DNA of 64,000 bases, taken from Paenibacillus cookii. Its GTDB lineage: Bacteria; Bacillota; Bacilli; Paenibacillales; Paenibacillaceae. The stretch covers positions 1-64,000 of the forward strand of contig NZ_BORW01000029.1 of the NCBI RefSeq assembly GCF_018333375.1, in the 5' to 3' direction. Of this stretch, positions 33,302-43,900 are shown piece after piece (positions within the stretch are counted from its first letter, which is position 1; each line of letters opens with the position of its first letter). The notes below the pieces were generated by a model. The model was given only the letters and a program-made list of their open reading frames with translations, did not search any database and was not told the DNA's origin. The position numbers and the translations under genes are program-made.

Positions 33302-34817
33302 AGTATTTATTGTGGATGACGAACCGTTCATCATTGAAGGATTGTACGATATTTTGGATTGGGCGTCGTTCGGCCTGGAAATCGTCGGGCATGCGGAAAA
33401 CGGACGGCAGGCGCTGGAGGCGCTGGCTTCGATTCCCGCAGACCTGCTGATTACCGACATATCCATGCCGGTGATGGATGGCCTCAGCCTCATCGCGGAA
33501 GCCCGGAAGCTTCATCAGGAGTTAAAGGTGATCATCCTCAGCGGGTTTAATGAATTCGACTACCTGAAAGAGGGTATGAAACTGGGCATCGAAAACTACC
33601 TGCTGAAGCCGATCAACGTAGAGGAACTGGAGTCCACGCTGCGCAATACGGTCGAAAAGATGAACAGCATGAAATCCGACGAGCTGTACGATGCCTTCGA
33701 TATGCAAATTTTGAAGGACAATACGCTTTACCGGTGGTTGACGGGACAAATCGGCGAGGCGGAATTCCGGGAACGGGCCGATTTGCTGGGGCTTGATCTG
33801 ATGAAGCCGTATTTGATCGTTGCCGTTATTCGGACGAACGGGGAGACGACGGAGGGCTTGAACCGGATCGGCGAGCGTTGGAGCAAATCGGAAGGGATTA
33901 CGTCTTTCCGCGACGTAGACGGCGACCTGGTTTGGATCGGGTGCATGCAGCATTGGACCGAAGGGAAAAAGAACTTTATGGAACGGCTTGAGCGTCTTTC
34001 CGACGAATATGCGCCATTAAGCGTCCCTGTCCGAATCGGGGTAGGCAGCGTGGTGCAGCTTCCGGAGGAAGCTTCGCTCAGCTATAGGCAGGCTAAAAAA
34101 TCGCTGGAGTATTTTATGGTGTATCCCGACCGCTCCGTTTTGGATTACGGGAATCTTGAAGGAAGAAGCGATGGCGGCGATGGCCGGTTGTCCATCCACT
34201 GGGAGGAATACAGCAAGCTTATTTTGGCCAGGGATCTTGAGGGGTTGGAGCGGAGAATCAAAGCGGATTTACTGCAAATGCAGGGGATGGAGGGCATTCG
34301 GCCGGAAGACCTCCGCAACGCCGGTTTGGAGCTCGTCATCCGGTTCAAGATGGAGCTGGAGCAGATCAAGCATACGGACGAGTCGGATATCTTTAAACAA
34401 GCGCTGACGGACGTCCGGAACAGCGGCACATTCGACGAACTGGCCGCTTCGCTTCAATCGGTGGCCAAAGCAACGGTGTCTTCGCTGCTGCAGGACGTCA
34501 AGAACCCGGTGGTCAGCCAGGTGCTCAGTTATATTCACGGGCATTATGCCGATGAACTTTCGCTGAAAACGCTTGGCGCGCAATACCATATCCATCCGGT
34601 CTATCTGGGACAGCTTTTCCATAAGGAAACCGGGGAGTCGTTTGCGGAATACATCAACAAATACCGGATCGAAAAAGCGAAGGAGCAGCTGAAAAACACC
34701 AACCTGAAGGTGCACGAAATCGCTAGGAACGTAGGCTATTGGGAAACGGGGTACTTCTATAAACAATTCAGGAAATACGTCGGGATTTCCCCGACGGATT
34801 ATAAAAGCTTGGGGTGA
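33285..34817 (+). CDS. YesN-family response regulator with AraC DNA-binding domain
   Basis: About 511 residues. The receiver domain starts MYKVFIVDDEPFIIEG, with phospho-acceptor Asp58 in LLITDISMP and conserved Lys in LLKPI. A long middle region follows. The C-terminal AraC-type double HTH includes LKTLGAQYHIHPVYLGQLF and VHEIARNVGYWETGYFYKQF. The ATG at 33285 overlaps the kinase gene by 17 bases; a second ATG at 33294 is possible. A terminator follows. Confidence 0.93.
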   Translation: MLNMYKVFIVDDEPFIIEGLYDILDWASFGLEIVGHAENGRQALEALASIPADLLITDISMPVMDGLSLIAEARKLHQELKVIILSGFNEFDYLKEGMKLGIENYLLKPINVEELESTLRNTVEKMNSMKSDELYDAFDMQILKDNTLYRWLTGQIGEAEFRERADLLGLDLMKPYLIVAVIRTNGETTEGLNRIGERWSKSEGITSFRDVDGDLVWIGCMQHWTEGKKNFMERLERLSDEYAPLSVPVRIGVGSVVQLPEEASLSYRQAKKSLEYFMVYPDRSVLDYGNLEGRSDGGDGRLSIHWEEYSKLILARDLEGLERRIKADLLQMQGMEGIRPEDLRNAGLELVIRFKMELEQIKHTDESDIFKQALTDVRNSGTFDELAASLQSVAKATVSSLLQDVKNPVVSQVLSYIHGHYADELSLKTLGAQYHIHPVYLGQLFHKETGESFAEYINKYRIEKAKEQLKNTNLKVHEIARNVGYWETGYFYKQFRKYVGISPTDYKSLG

Positions 34818-34829
34818 TCCAAGCCGCAT

Positions 34830-34890
34830 ACTCTGGATGAAAATGGACTTTGCATCAAAATTCGGGTCCGTTTTCATTCAGAGTATTTTT
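34830..34890 (+). terminator. Terminator of the two-component operon
   Basis: ACTCTG (34830-34835) pairs with CAGAGT (34879-34884), extended by ATGAAAA/TTTTCAT with single-base bulges, then ATTTTTG. Confidence 0.75.
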
Positions 34891-34961
34891 GTTTGTTTTC
34901 AGGAAAATTAAGAGCGTTATCATCAGCGGCGGAGCGGGAATTAAAAGCGGTTTCAGCCGAA

Positions 34962-34990
34962 TTGACAGAATCATGCAAAATTCGAATCTT
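34962..34990 (+). promoter_or_regulatory. Weak candidate promoter of the sugar-transporter operon
   Basis: A perfect TTGACA (34962-34967) is followed at 17 bases by AATCTT, a poor -10. An activator such as the adjacent AraC-type regulator could compensate. The start site is uncertain. A GC-rich potential hairpin bounded by GCATCT/AGATGC (about 35103-35144) lies in the leader. Confidence 0.3.
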
Positions 34991-35032
34991 TTCTTTAATT
35001 TGTACCCTGATTTATTAGATTTATCTTCTTTT

Positions 35033-35046
35033 TGAAACTGCTTTCA
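35033..35046 (+). promoter_or_regulatory. cre-like catabolite-control site
   Basis: TGAAACTGCTTTCA matches the symmetric CcpA site TGAAANCGNTTTCA except for one base (C to T). It lies about 130 bases before the binding-protein start, where CcpA could repress. Confidence 0.45.
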
Positions 35047-35172
35047 TTCGGTAAGGTTAACTTAGTTAGTACAGACAAGCCAGAGCGCTTAAATAGAGAA
35101 ACGCATCTGGCGCCCGCCCGCGAGCCGGGCCGGGAAGAGATGCTTGAAGCATTCAAAAGGGAGGATTTACAC

Positions 35173-36663
35173 ATGAGCAAGAGTAAAAAAAGCTTCTCGT
35201 TCGCACTGGCCATGTTGACGGCCTTGACGCTTGTCCTCAGTGCCTGTGGGGGAGGAAGCAACAGCGCCGAAAGCGATTCCGCCTCCGGAGGAAAAGATTC
35301 CGAAAAACCGGTCAACCTGATCTGGTACACCATCGGAACGCCGCAAAAAGACGTGGACAAGGTCATGGCGGAAGTGAGCAAATATACCAAAGAAAAAATC
35401 AATGCAACCGTTACGATGAAAATGGTCGACTGGGGCGATTACGCGCAAAAAATGCAGGTTAACGTAGCATCCGGCGAACCGATGGATATCGTGTTCACGG
35501 CGGCGGGCGGATTCGATTACGTGCAAAACGCAAGAAAAGGCGCGTTCATGGAACTCGACGACCTGCTTGAAAAATACGGACAAGGCATCAAGAAAACGAT
35601 CGATCCTGCTTTCCTGGAAGGCTCCAAGGTCGACGGCCACAATTACGGCATTCCTGCCAATAAAGAGCTTCCTCAACAAGAAGTATGGCGCTTTAACAAA
35701 AAGCTGTTAGACAAATACAACTTCGACATCACGAAAGTAAAATCGCTCGACAGCATCGAGCCGCTTCTGAAGACGATCAAGGAAAAAGAACCTGGCGTAA
35801 CGCCGTTCGCCATGGACAAAAACTACGTTCCTTACGTTCCTTACGATTACGTCATTCAGAACCTGCCAATGGCGGTCAAACTGGACACGACCGATTATAA
35901 AATCGTGGACATTTTGGAAACGCCTGAAATGAAGCAAGCGCTGACTACGATGCACAAGTATTACCAAGCCGGTTATATCGCGCCTGAAGCCGCAACGACA
36001 GGTTCGACGAGCGACTTGATGACATCCGGCAACTGGTTCATGGACCGCGCGCAAACCCAGCCGCTGGCCGACAACAGCTGGTCCGCAAGCTACGGATATC
36101 CTGTCGTTTCGTCGCCGGCAAGCGATCCGATCATTACGAACACTTCCGTTCAAGGTTCGATCATGGCGATTTCGGCCAACTCCGAACATCCTGAAAAAGC
36201 GATGGAATTCCTGAACCTGCTGAACACGGATCCAGTGCTTCGCAACATGGTCGACTCCGGCATCGAAGGCGTTCATTACAAGAAGGTTGACGACAAGCAC
36301 ATGGAAAACCTTCCGGAATCGAAAAACTACGACATGCCGTCTTACTCTTTGGGCAACAACATGCTGCTTTACCTGAATCCGAATGATCCGGACGACAAAT
36401 GGGATCAATTCAAGAAGTTCAACGCATCGGGTAAAAATTCTCCAATTCTGAGCTTCAACTTTGACAGCACGAAAGTCGCAACCGAAATGGCTGCCGTTCA
36501 AAACGTGAAAGAACAATTCTGGGCATCCCTGATGACCGGTACCGTAGATCCTGAAACCTACCTGCCGAAAGCAATCGCTGCCTTCAAGCAAGCCGGTCTT
36601 GACAAAGTCATGGCCGAAGCCCAAAAACAGCTCGACGAATGGAGAGCCGCAAATAACAAGTAA
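35173..36663 (+). CDS. Sugar ABC transporter binding lipoprotein (LplA/DUF3502 type)
   Basis: A 496-residue lipoprotein. The signal peptide ends with the lipobox LSAC (Cys25). An extracellular solute-binding domain follows, with GEPMDIVFTAAGGFDYV. The C-terminal DUF3502 region ends at FKQAGLDKVMAEAQKQLDEW. This type delivers oligosaccharides to CUT1 permeases. The frame opens at 35032, but the ATG at 35173 with GGGAGG is the start giving a proper signal peptide. The following hairpin probably lowers expression of the permeases relative to it. The ligand is likely a mannose-rich oligosaccharide, inferred from the hydrolases downstream. Confidence 0.92.
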   Translation: MSKSKKSFSFALAMLTALTLVLSACGGGSNSAESDSASGGKDSEKPVNLIWYTIGTPQKDVDKVMAEVSKYTKEKINATVTMKMVDWGDYAQKMQVNVASGEPMDIVFTAAGGFDYVQNARKGAFMELDDLLEKYGQGIKKTIDPAFLEGSKVDGHNYGIPANKELPQQEVWRFNKKLLDKYNFDITKVKSLDSIEPLLKTIKEKEPGVTPFAMDKNYVPYVPYDYVIQNLPMAVKLDTTDYKIVDILETPEMKQALTTMHKYYQAGYIAPEAATTGSTSDLMTSGNWFMDRAQTQPLADNSWSASYGYPVVSSPASDPIITNTSVQGSIMAISANSEHPEKAMEFLNLLNTDPVLRNMVDSGIEGVHYKKVDDKHMENLPESKNYDMPSYSLGNNMLLYLNPNDPDDKWDQFKKFNASGKNSPILSFNFDSTKVATEMAAVQNVKEQFWASLMTGTVDPETYLPKAIAAFKQAGLDKVMAEAQKQLDEWRAANNK

Positions 36664-36682
36664 CAATTGAACGACATTTTTG

Positions 36683-36718
36683 GGATCGGGCGGGTGATGA
36701 TTTCGCCCGATCCTTTTT
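36683..36718 (+). terminator. Partial terminator between binding protein and permease
   Basis: GGATCGGGCG (36683-36692) and CGCCCGATCC (36704-36713) form a perfect 10-bp stem followed by TTTTT. Within an ABC operon such a hairpin usually lets part of the transcripts continue. Confidence 0.75.
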
Positions 36719-36746
36719 CATTTTTCAACATTCAGGAGGGAACACG

Positions 36747-37676
36747 ATGGCTGCATTTTTTAAAAACCTCTTAAAGAACAAAGTCATGCTGTTTATGGTG
36801 CTGCCCGGTGCGATATGGTTTTTCTTCTTTTCCTATCTGCCGCTTGTCGGTACGATCGTCGCTTTCAAGCAATACCGTTTCAGCCGCGACGGCTTTTGGG
36901 CCAGCATCTTCAACAGCAAATGGGTAGGCTGGGACAACTTCAAGTTCCTGTTCAGCACAAACGATGCTTACACCATTACGCGCAATACGTTATTGTACAA
37001 CATCGCATTTATTATTATAGGACTCGTGCTTTCCGTCGCGATGGCCGTTTTGCTGTCCGAGCTCGTCGGCAAAACGATGGCCAAAATTTATCAAACCGGC
37101 ATGTTCCTCCCGTATTTTCTTTCCTGGGTCATCGTCGGCTATTTTGCGTTCAGCTTCCTGAGCATGGACCGCGGCATGCTGAACCAGATTCTAGGCTGGT
37201 TTGGCGCAGAGCCCGTTCAATGGTATTCGGATCCTAAATATTGGCCATATATATTGATCTTCGTCAGTTTGTGGAAGTCGGTCGGATATAACAGCGTCGT
37301 GTACCTGGCTTCGATTATGGGCATCGATAAATCCCTTTACGAAGCGGCCATGATCGACGGCGCCAGCAAATGGCAGCAAATCCGCAATATCACGATTCCG
37401 ATGCTTTCGCCAATCATCATCATTATGACGCTGCTTGCGGTAGGCCGCATTTTCTATGCCGACTTCGGTCTGTTCTATCAAGTTCCGAGAGACTCCGGCA
37501 CGCTTTACTCGGTGACGAACGTAATCGACACGTACGTATACCGCGGTCTGAAAACGACAGGGGAAATCGGCATGAGTACGGCTGCAGGGCTTTACCAATC
37601 GGTCGTCGGTTTTGTTCTTGTCATCGTCTCCAACTTTGTCGTGCGCAAAATCGACAAAGACAGCGCCCTGTTCTAA
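36747..37676 (+). CDS. CUT1 sugar ABC permease (LplB type)
   Basis: A 309-residue membrane protein with about six transmembrane segments, starting near residue 13. The conserved EAA loop is EAAMIDGASKWQQIRNITIP, the contact with the ATPase. AGGAGG precedes the ATG. It pairs with the next permease. No ATPase gene is present in the cluster, so a shared MsmX-like ATPase elsewhere is expected. Confidence 0.93.
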   Translation: MAAFFKNLLKNKVMLFMVLPGAIWFFFFSYLPLVGTIVAFKQYRFSRDGFWASIFNSKWVGWDNFKFLFSTNDAYTITRNTLLYNIAFIIIGLVLSVAMAVLLSELVGKTMAKIYQTGMFLPYFLSWVIVGYFAFSFLSMDRGMLNQILGWFGAEPVQWYSDPKYWPYILIFVSLWKSVGYNSVVYLASIMGIDKSLYEAAMIDGASKWQQIRNITIPMLSPIIIIMTLLAVGRIFYADFGLFYQVPRDSGTLYSVTNVIDTYVYRGLKTTGEIGMSTAAGLYQSVVGFVLVIVSNFVVRKIDKDSALF

Positions 37677-37701
37677 AAGATTTGAAAGGAGTGTCAGAAT
37701 T

Positions 37702-38619
37702 ATGGCGAAGGTCATCAGAAAAAAACGGGATTTTCATCATGTGTCCCCCGGTTGGAACGTCGTTCTCAACATCATCGCGGGATTGTTCGCCTTCATATGC
37801 GTCTTTCCTTTTTTGTTCGTCGTCATCATCTCTTTAACGGATGAAAAAACGCTGGCAACGGACGGCTACCGCCTGCTTCCGGCCAAATGGAGTCTGGAAG
37901 CCTACCGGTTCGTATTTCAAAGCGGGGATACGCTGCTCCGTTCTTACGGGGTAACGATCCTTGTCACTGTCGTAGGCACGATCGTCAGCTTGATCCTGAT
38001 TTCGCTTTACGCTTATGCGATTTCGCGGAAAAGCTTCCGCTACCGCAGATTTTTCTCCATATTTGCCATTTTGACGATGCTGTTCAACGGCGGCATGATT
38101 CCGACTTACATGGTCGTATCGCAGTTGTTGGGTCTGAAAGACAGCCTATGGGCCCTTATCTTGCCGCTGGCTATGAATGCTTTTTATATCATGATTCTTC
38201 GGACGTTTTACAGCACCAGCGTTCCCGAGGCGATTATCGAGTCGGGACGGATCGACGGTGCGGGCGATTTCTATATCTTCTTGCGCATCGTGCTGCCTTT
38301 GTCCCTGCCCGGCCTCGCAACGATCGGTTTGTTCAGCACGCTTGGCTACTGGAACGACTGGTTTAACGCTCTCTTGTACATCGACAATCCGAATTTGGTG
38401 CCGCTGCAGTCGATGCTCATGCGGATCGAATCCAGCATTCAATTCATTCAGCAAAACTCGGCGAACACTTCGCTTAGCATGGCGGCGCTGCAGTCCATTC
38501 CGCAGGATACGTCCCGGATGGCGATGGTCGTACTGGCCACATTGCCGATCATTTTTGCATATCCGTTCTTCCAGCGTTATTTTGTTCAAGGCTTGACCGT
38601 GGGTGCCGTAAAAGAATAA
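37702..38619 (+). CDS. CUT1 sugar ABC permease (LplC/YtcP type)
   Basis: A 305-residue permease with about six membrane segments. Its EAA loop reads EAIIESGRIDGAGDFYIFLR and it ends YFVQGLTVGAVKE, typical of this family. The longest frame opens at 37612, inside the preceding gene. The ATG at 37702 with AAAGGAG is preferred. It lies 25 bases after its partner and 33 before the GH3 gene. Confidence 0.93.
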   Translation: MAKVIRKKRDFHHVSPGWNVVLNIIAGLFAFICVFPFLFVVIISLTDEKTLATDGYRLLPAKWSLEAYRFVFQSGDTLLRSYGVTILVTVVGTIVSLILISLYAYAISRKSFRYRRFFSIFAILTMLFNGGMIPTYMVVSQLLGLKDSLWALILPLAMNAFYIMILRTFYSTSVPEAIIESGRIDGAGDFYIFLRIVLPLSLPGLATIGLFSTLGYWNDWFNALLYIDNPNLVPLQSMLMRIESSIQFIQQNSANTSLSMAALQSIPQDTSRMAMVVLATLPIIFAYPFFQRYFVQGLTVGAVKE

Positions 38620-38652
38620 CAACATCACTAGAAACGGATAGGGAGAGTGGAG

Positions 38653-40956
38653 ATGTTGCTTTATAAGGACAAAACGAAATCGGTTGAGGAAAGGGCAGGG
38701 CATTTGCTAGGCCTGATGACTTTGGAAGAAAAGGTGGGCCAGCTGGTGCAGCCGTTCGGCTGGCAAACCTATGAATACAAAGACGGCGCCGTGACTTTGA
38801 CGGAAACGTTCAAAGAGCAGGTGAAAAACGGCGGCGTAGGCTCCCTCTACGGGGTGCTGCGCGCCGATCCGTGGACCGGCGTCACATTGGAAAACGGACT
38901 GTCGGCCAAAGAAGGCGCCGAGGCCGTCAACCGGATCCAGCGGTACGCCGTGGAACATTCGCGTCTCGGCATTCCGATCCTGATCGGGGAGGAATGCTCG
39001 CATGGGCATATGGCGATCGACGGCACGGTATTCCCGGTGCCGCTGCTGCTGGGCAGCACATGGAACGTGGAGCTGTACCGCGAAATGTGCCGCGCGGTAG
39101 CCGCGGAAACCCGCGCCCAAGGGGGAGCGGTAACTTATTCGCCGGTGCTCGACGTGGTGCGTGATCCGCGTTGGGGACGAACGGAGGAATGTTTCTCCGA
39201 AGACCCGTACCTGATCGGCGAATTTGCGGCCGCGGCGGTCCAGGGGCTTCAAGGGGAGCGTCTGGACAGCGACGGCAGCGTAGCGGCCACGCTGAAGCAT
39301 TTTGCCGGATACGGCAGCTCCGAGGGCGGACGCAATGCCGGCCCGGTGCATATGGGCTGGCGCGAGCTGCTGGAAGTCGACCTGTATCCGTTTAAAAAGG
39401 CTGTCGAAGCCGGAGCGGCGTCGATCATGCCCGCTTACAACGAAATTGACGGCGTGCCGTGCACGGTCAATACCGAGCTGCTGGAAGAAGTGCTGCGGAA
39501 GCAATGGGGATTCGACGGCATGGTCATTACCGATTGCGGCGCGATCGACATGCTGGCTGCGGGGCACGACGTGGCCGAAGACGGCCTGGACGCATCGGTG
39601 CAGGCGATCGAGGCGGGCATCGACATGGAAATGTCCGGCGAAATGTTTGGGCGTTACTTGCTTGAGGCTCTTCATCAAGGTCGGCTGAACGTCGAAGTAT
39701 TGGACCGCGCGGTGTTTCGGGTGCTGACCCTGAAGTTCAAGCTTGGTTTGTTCGACAATCCTTATGTGGATCCGGATCGGGCCGCGCGCGTCATCGGCAG
39801 CGAAAAGCACGTAAGTTTGGCGCGCAAGCTTGCCGAAGAAGGCATCGTGCTGCTCAAAAACGAAAACGGAGCGCTGCCGCTTGATGACCGCTGCGGGAAA
39901 ATCGCGGTCATCGGGCCGAATGCCGATGCCGGATACAACCAGTTGGGCGATTACACGTCGCCGCAGCCGCCGGAAAAAGTGGCGACGGTTTTGAAGGGAA
40001 TCCGGGCAAGGCTAGCGAAAGAGTCTGAGCGCGTGCTGTACGCACCCGGATGCCGGATCAAAGGCGAAGACCGGGAGGGCTTTGAATACGCGCTCGCTTG
40101 CGCGAAGCAAGCGGATACCGTCGTGATGGTGGTTGGCGGTTCCAGCGCCCGCGATTTCGGGGAAGGGACCATCGACCTGAAAACGGGGGCTTCGAAGGTT
40201 TCGGACAACTCATGGAACGACATGGACTGCGGCGAAGGGATCGATCGCATGACGCTCGGCCTTGCCGGCGTGCAGCTGGAGCTGATGCAGGAGATCCATA
40301 AGCTCGGCAAACGCTTCATCGTCGTTTACATCAACGGGCGTCCGATCGCCGAGCCGTGGATCGACGAGCATGCCGACGCCATTCTGGAAGCATGGTACCC
40401 CGGACAGGAAGGGGGGCATGCGGTGGCAGGCATTTTGTTCGGCGACGTCAATCCGTCCGGCCGACTGACCGTGTCCGTGCCGAAACATGTCGGACAGCTT
40501 CCGGTTTATTACAACGGCAAACGGTCGCGCGGCAAACGGTATTTGGAGGAAGACTCGAAAGCGCGGTATCCGTTCGGATACGGACTCAGCTACACGACCT
40601 TTGGTTATGACCGCCTGAACATCACGAAGGATTCCATCGGAGCGAACGAATCGGCGATCGTATCGGTGGATGTGACCAACACCGGCAGCATGGCCGGAGC
40701 TGAGGTTGTTCAGCTTTACATCTCGGATGTCGTCAGCAAAGCCAGCCGGCCGCTGATGGAACTGAAAGGGTTCGCCAAGGTTGAGCTTGCGCCGGGAGAA
40801 ACCAAAACGGTTTCTTTTGAAATAGGAAAAGAGCAACTGCAGTACATTGGGCGGGATCTGGAACCCGTTGTTGAACCGGGCCTGTTCCAAGTCCACATCG
40901 GAAGGAACGTAAACGATACGCTGAGTACGTCTTTGACTGTACGGGAGGATGGATGA
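38653..40956 (+). CDS. Glycoside hydrolase family 3, beta-glucosidase/xylosidase-like
   Basis: A 767-residue GH3 enzyme with the full domain set. The TIM-barrel domain carries LKHFAGYG (Lys215, His216) and the nucleophile Asp294 in GMVITDCGAID. An alpha/beta sandwich domain and a C-terminal fibronectin-III-like domain (about 660-735) follow. There is no signal peptide, so it acts in the cytoplasm. The specificity is not readable: family members cleave beta-glucosides, beta-xylosides or beta-N-acetylhexosaminides. It lacks the NagZ-type KH(F/I)PGHG motif. The ATG at 38653 is preferred over a GTG at 38647. It overlaps the GH38 gene by four bases. Confidence 0.92.
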   Translation: MLLYKDKTKSVEERAGHLLGLMTLEEKVGQLVQPFGWQTYEYKDGAVTLTETFKEQVKNGGVGSLYGVLRADPWTGVTLENGLSAKEGAEAVNRIQRYAVEHSRLGIPILIGEECSHGHMAIDGTVFPVPLLLGSTWNVELYREMCRAVAAETRAQGGAVTYSPVLDVVRDPRWGRTEECFSEDPYLIGEFAAAAVQGLQGERLDSDGSVAATLKHFAGYGSSEGGRNAGPVHMGWRELLEVDLYPFKKAVEAGAASIMPAYNEIDGVPCTVNTELLEEVLRKQWGFDGMVITDCGAIDMLAAGHDVAEDGLDASVQAIEAGIDMEMSGEMFGRYLLEALHQGRLNVEVLDRAVFRVLTLKFKLGLFDNPYVDPDRAARVIGSEKHVSLARKLAEEGIVLLKNENGALPLDDRCGKIAVIGPNADAGYNQLGDYTSPQPPEKVATVLKGIRARLAKESERVLYAPGCRIKGEDREGFEYALACAKQADTVVMVVGGSSARDFGEGTIDLKTGASKVSDNSWNDMDCGEGIDRMTLGLAGVQLELMQEIHKLGKRFIVVYINGRPIAEPWIDEHADAILEAWYPGQEGGHAVAGILFGDVNPSGRLTVSVPKHVGQLPVYYNGKRSRGKRYLEEDSKARYPFGYGLSYTTFGYDRLNITKDSIGANESAIVSVDVTNTGSMAGAEVVQLYISDVVSKASRPLMELKGFAKVELAPGETKTVSFEIGKEQLQYIGRDLEPVVEPGLFQVHIGRNVNDTLSTSLTVREDG

Positions 40957-43900
40957 TGGAACGGATCAGACGTTTTATTCGCGAACTGTCGGAAAACCAG
41001 TGGCTCGAGCAAATGGAGTACCGCCACTGGGAAATTACTCGTTCTTATTATAAGCTGCCAGGCGAATACGAGAATTCGGCCCCTTATCCGGAAGGGCAGG
41101 GATTGAACTCGTTTCCGAGCAAGCAGGGGACGACCTACTTTTTTAAAACCAAGCTGCAACTACCGGCCGAATGGACGCAAGAGCCATTTGGCCTTGTGTT
41201 CAAGTCGGGCGGAGAAGGATTGCTCCGGGTCAACGGAGCTTCCTATCAAGGGCTGGACCGGAACCATACGTACGTTACGCTGGACCCGCGCGTCGTCGGC
41301 GAATCTCCGGAGCTGGAAATCGAGCTGTTCGATCCGGTGCCGGAGCCCGTGGATCCGCTGAACCAACAGGCCGTGATACAACCCCCGATCACTTCGATCA
41401 TAAGCCAACTCGTCAAACCGAATCGGGCGGTACAAAGCTTGATGTATACCGTTACGATCGTTCGGGATTCCACCGCGCTGCTGCCGCAGGAGGACTTCCG
41501 GCGGGTAAGGCTGATGGAAGCGTTGTACCGGGCCATGGACCGGTACGTGAACCTGGATGCGGCTGCGATCCGCGAAGGCAGCGGGATTGCCGACATCGAA
41601 ACCGAGTTAAGACGGGAAGTCCGGGACATCGGCGGAAACGCCGAAGGACTGGAGCATATGATCGGCCAGTCGCACATCGATATCGCCTGGCTGTGGCCCG
41701 TGCGGGAAACGGTGCGCAAGGCCAGCCGGACGTTTTCGACCGTGGACAGGCTGATGGAAGAATATCCGGAGTACCGGTATGCGCAAAGCCAACCGCTTCT
41801 GTTCGCCTTTTTGAAGGACAACGATCCTGAGCTGTTCGAGCGGGTGAAGGCCCGCGTAGCGGAAGGGCGTTGGGAACTCGTCGGGGGCATGTGGGTCGAG
41901 CCCGACCTGAATCTGCCGAGCGGCGAATCCCTGATCCGCCAAATGTTATACGGACAGCGGTTTTATCAGGAGGAATTCGGCAAGACGTCGAACATCGAAT
42001 GGCTGCCCGATACGTTTGGGTATTGCGCCTCGCTGCCGCAGATTTTAAAGCACGGAAAAGTGGATTATTTCATGACCACCAAGCTGGGCTGGAACGACAC
42101 CAACCGGTTTCCGTACGATTTGTTCCATTGGGTGGGCATCGACGGGACGCCGATTTTGTCTTATCTCAACCATGGCGTCAATGAACACACGCTGCCGAAA
42201 GACATCCACGAGCATTGGCAGTCCTACCGGGAGAAGTCCAAGCATAACGAGCAAATGCTGCTCTACGGACATGGAGACGGCGGAGGCGGCGTGACCCGCG
42301 AAATGCTGGAATACATCGACCGGTCCGAGCTGATGGTTGGACAACCCGCAAGCCGCTACAGCACGGCAGCACAGTTTTTTGAACGCATTACCGAAGCGAA
42401 TCCCGCGCTGCCGACGTGGCGGGGCGACTTATATCTCGAACTTCACCGGGGAACCTATACGACCCATGCCCGCAACAAACGGAACAACCGGAAAGCGGAA
42501 GCGTTATACCGGGAAGCGGAGCTATGGAATTCGTTGGCGCAGCCGGACATGGCCGCATCGAAGCGGGAAGCCGCATTGCAGCAGCTGCATGAAGGCTGGA
42601 AGCTGATTCTGTTGAACCAGTTCCATGACATCATTCCGGGCTCGGCCATTACGGAAACGTACGAAACCTCCGATAAAGAATACGGAGAAATTTTTAATAA
42701 AGGGAAGTCGGGGCTGCAGGAAGGCGTTCAGGCAATCGCTGCGGCGATCGACACGACCGGGCAGGATGGAATCCCGTATGCCGTGTTTAACAGCCTGGGC
42801 TGGAGCCGAAGCGCCACGATCCGCATTGAAACGCAGCAAGGCGCGTTGGAGGCTTATGACGAACAGGGCGCAAGGCTCGAAACCGACCGGGTCGAGGGCG
42901 GCATATCCGTTTACGTGCCGGATATTCCCGCATTCGGCTATAAAACCGTTTGGCTGAAGGTGCCGCCGGAAGCATTATTCTCTTCAGAAACGGAAGACGC
43001 TGCAGCGTTCGGGGATACATGGGAAACTTCCTATTATCTTGCCCGTTTTAACGAGCGCGGCGAGATGATCGGGCTGTTCGACAAAAAAGCCGGGCGGGAG
43101 ATCGTCAAGTCGGGCGAGAGAGCGAACCGGTTCCACTTTTTCCATGACCGACCGACGTTATGGGACGCATGGGACATCGATACGCGGTACGAGCAGCAGC
43201 CGGCGGGAGAAGCGGAGCTGCTGGAGAAACGGCTGGTAATCTCGGGACGCACCAAGGACGTGCTTCGCTTCCGTTGGCGGATCGGCCAATCCGAAATCAC
43301 GCAGGACGTCATCTTTTATCATCATGATCCGCGGATCGACTTTCAAACGCATGTCAGCTGGCATGAAGCGCACAAGCTGCTGAAAGTGGGCTTTCCGATC
43401 GACGTGGTGACGGAAAAGGCGACCTACGAAATTCCGTTCGGATCGCTGGAACGGGCGACGCACCGCAATACCAGCTGGGAGCAGGCCCAGTACGAGGTAT
43501 GCGGGCACCGTTTCGTGGACGTATCCGAGCATGGTTATGGCGTCAGCCTGTTGAACGACTGCAAATACGGCTATGACGTTCAGGACAGCACGATCCGTTT
43601 GTCGCTGCTGCGCGCGCCGAAATGGCCGGATGCAACCGCCGATCTCGGAGAGCACGACTTTACGTATTCGCTGCTTCCGCACAGCGGCGACTGGAGAGAC
43701 GCCCATACGGTCCGCCATGCGGCGGAACTGAACCAAGAGCTCCCCGTGCTGCCGCTGCAAGCAGGCAAGAAAGGGACGCGCCCTGCCGCGCAGTCCCTCA
43801 TATCTTTGGATAGCCGGCATGTCGTGCTGGATACGGTAAAACCGGCGGAAGACGGAAACGGCGCGATTCTGCGGTTCTATGAATCTTCCGGCGGCCGGGA

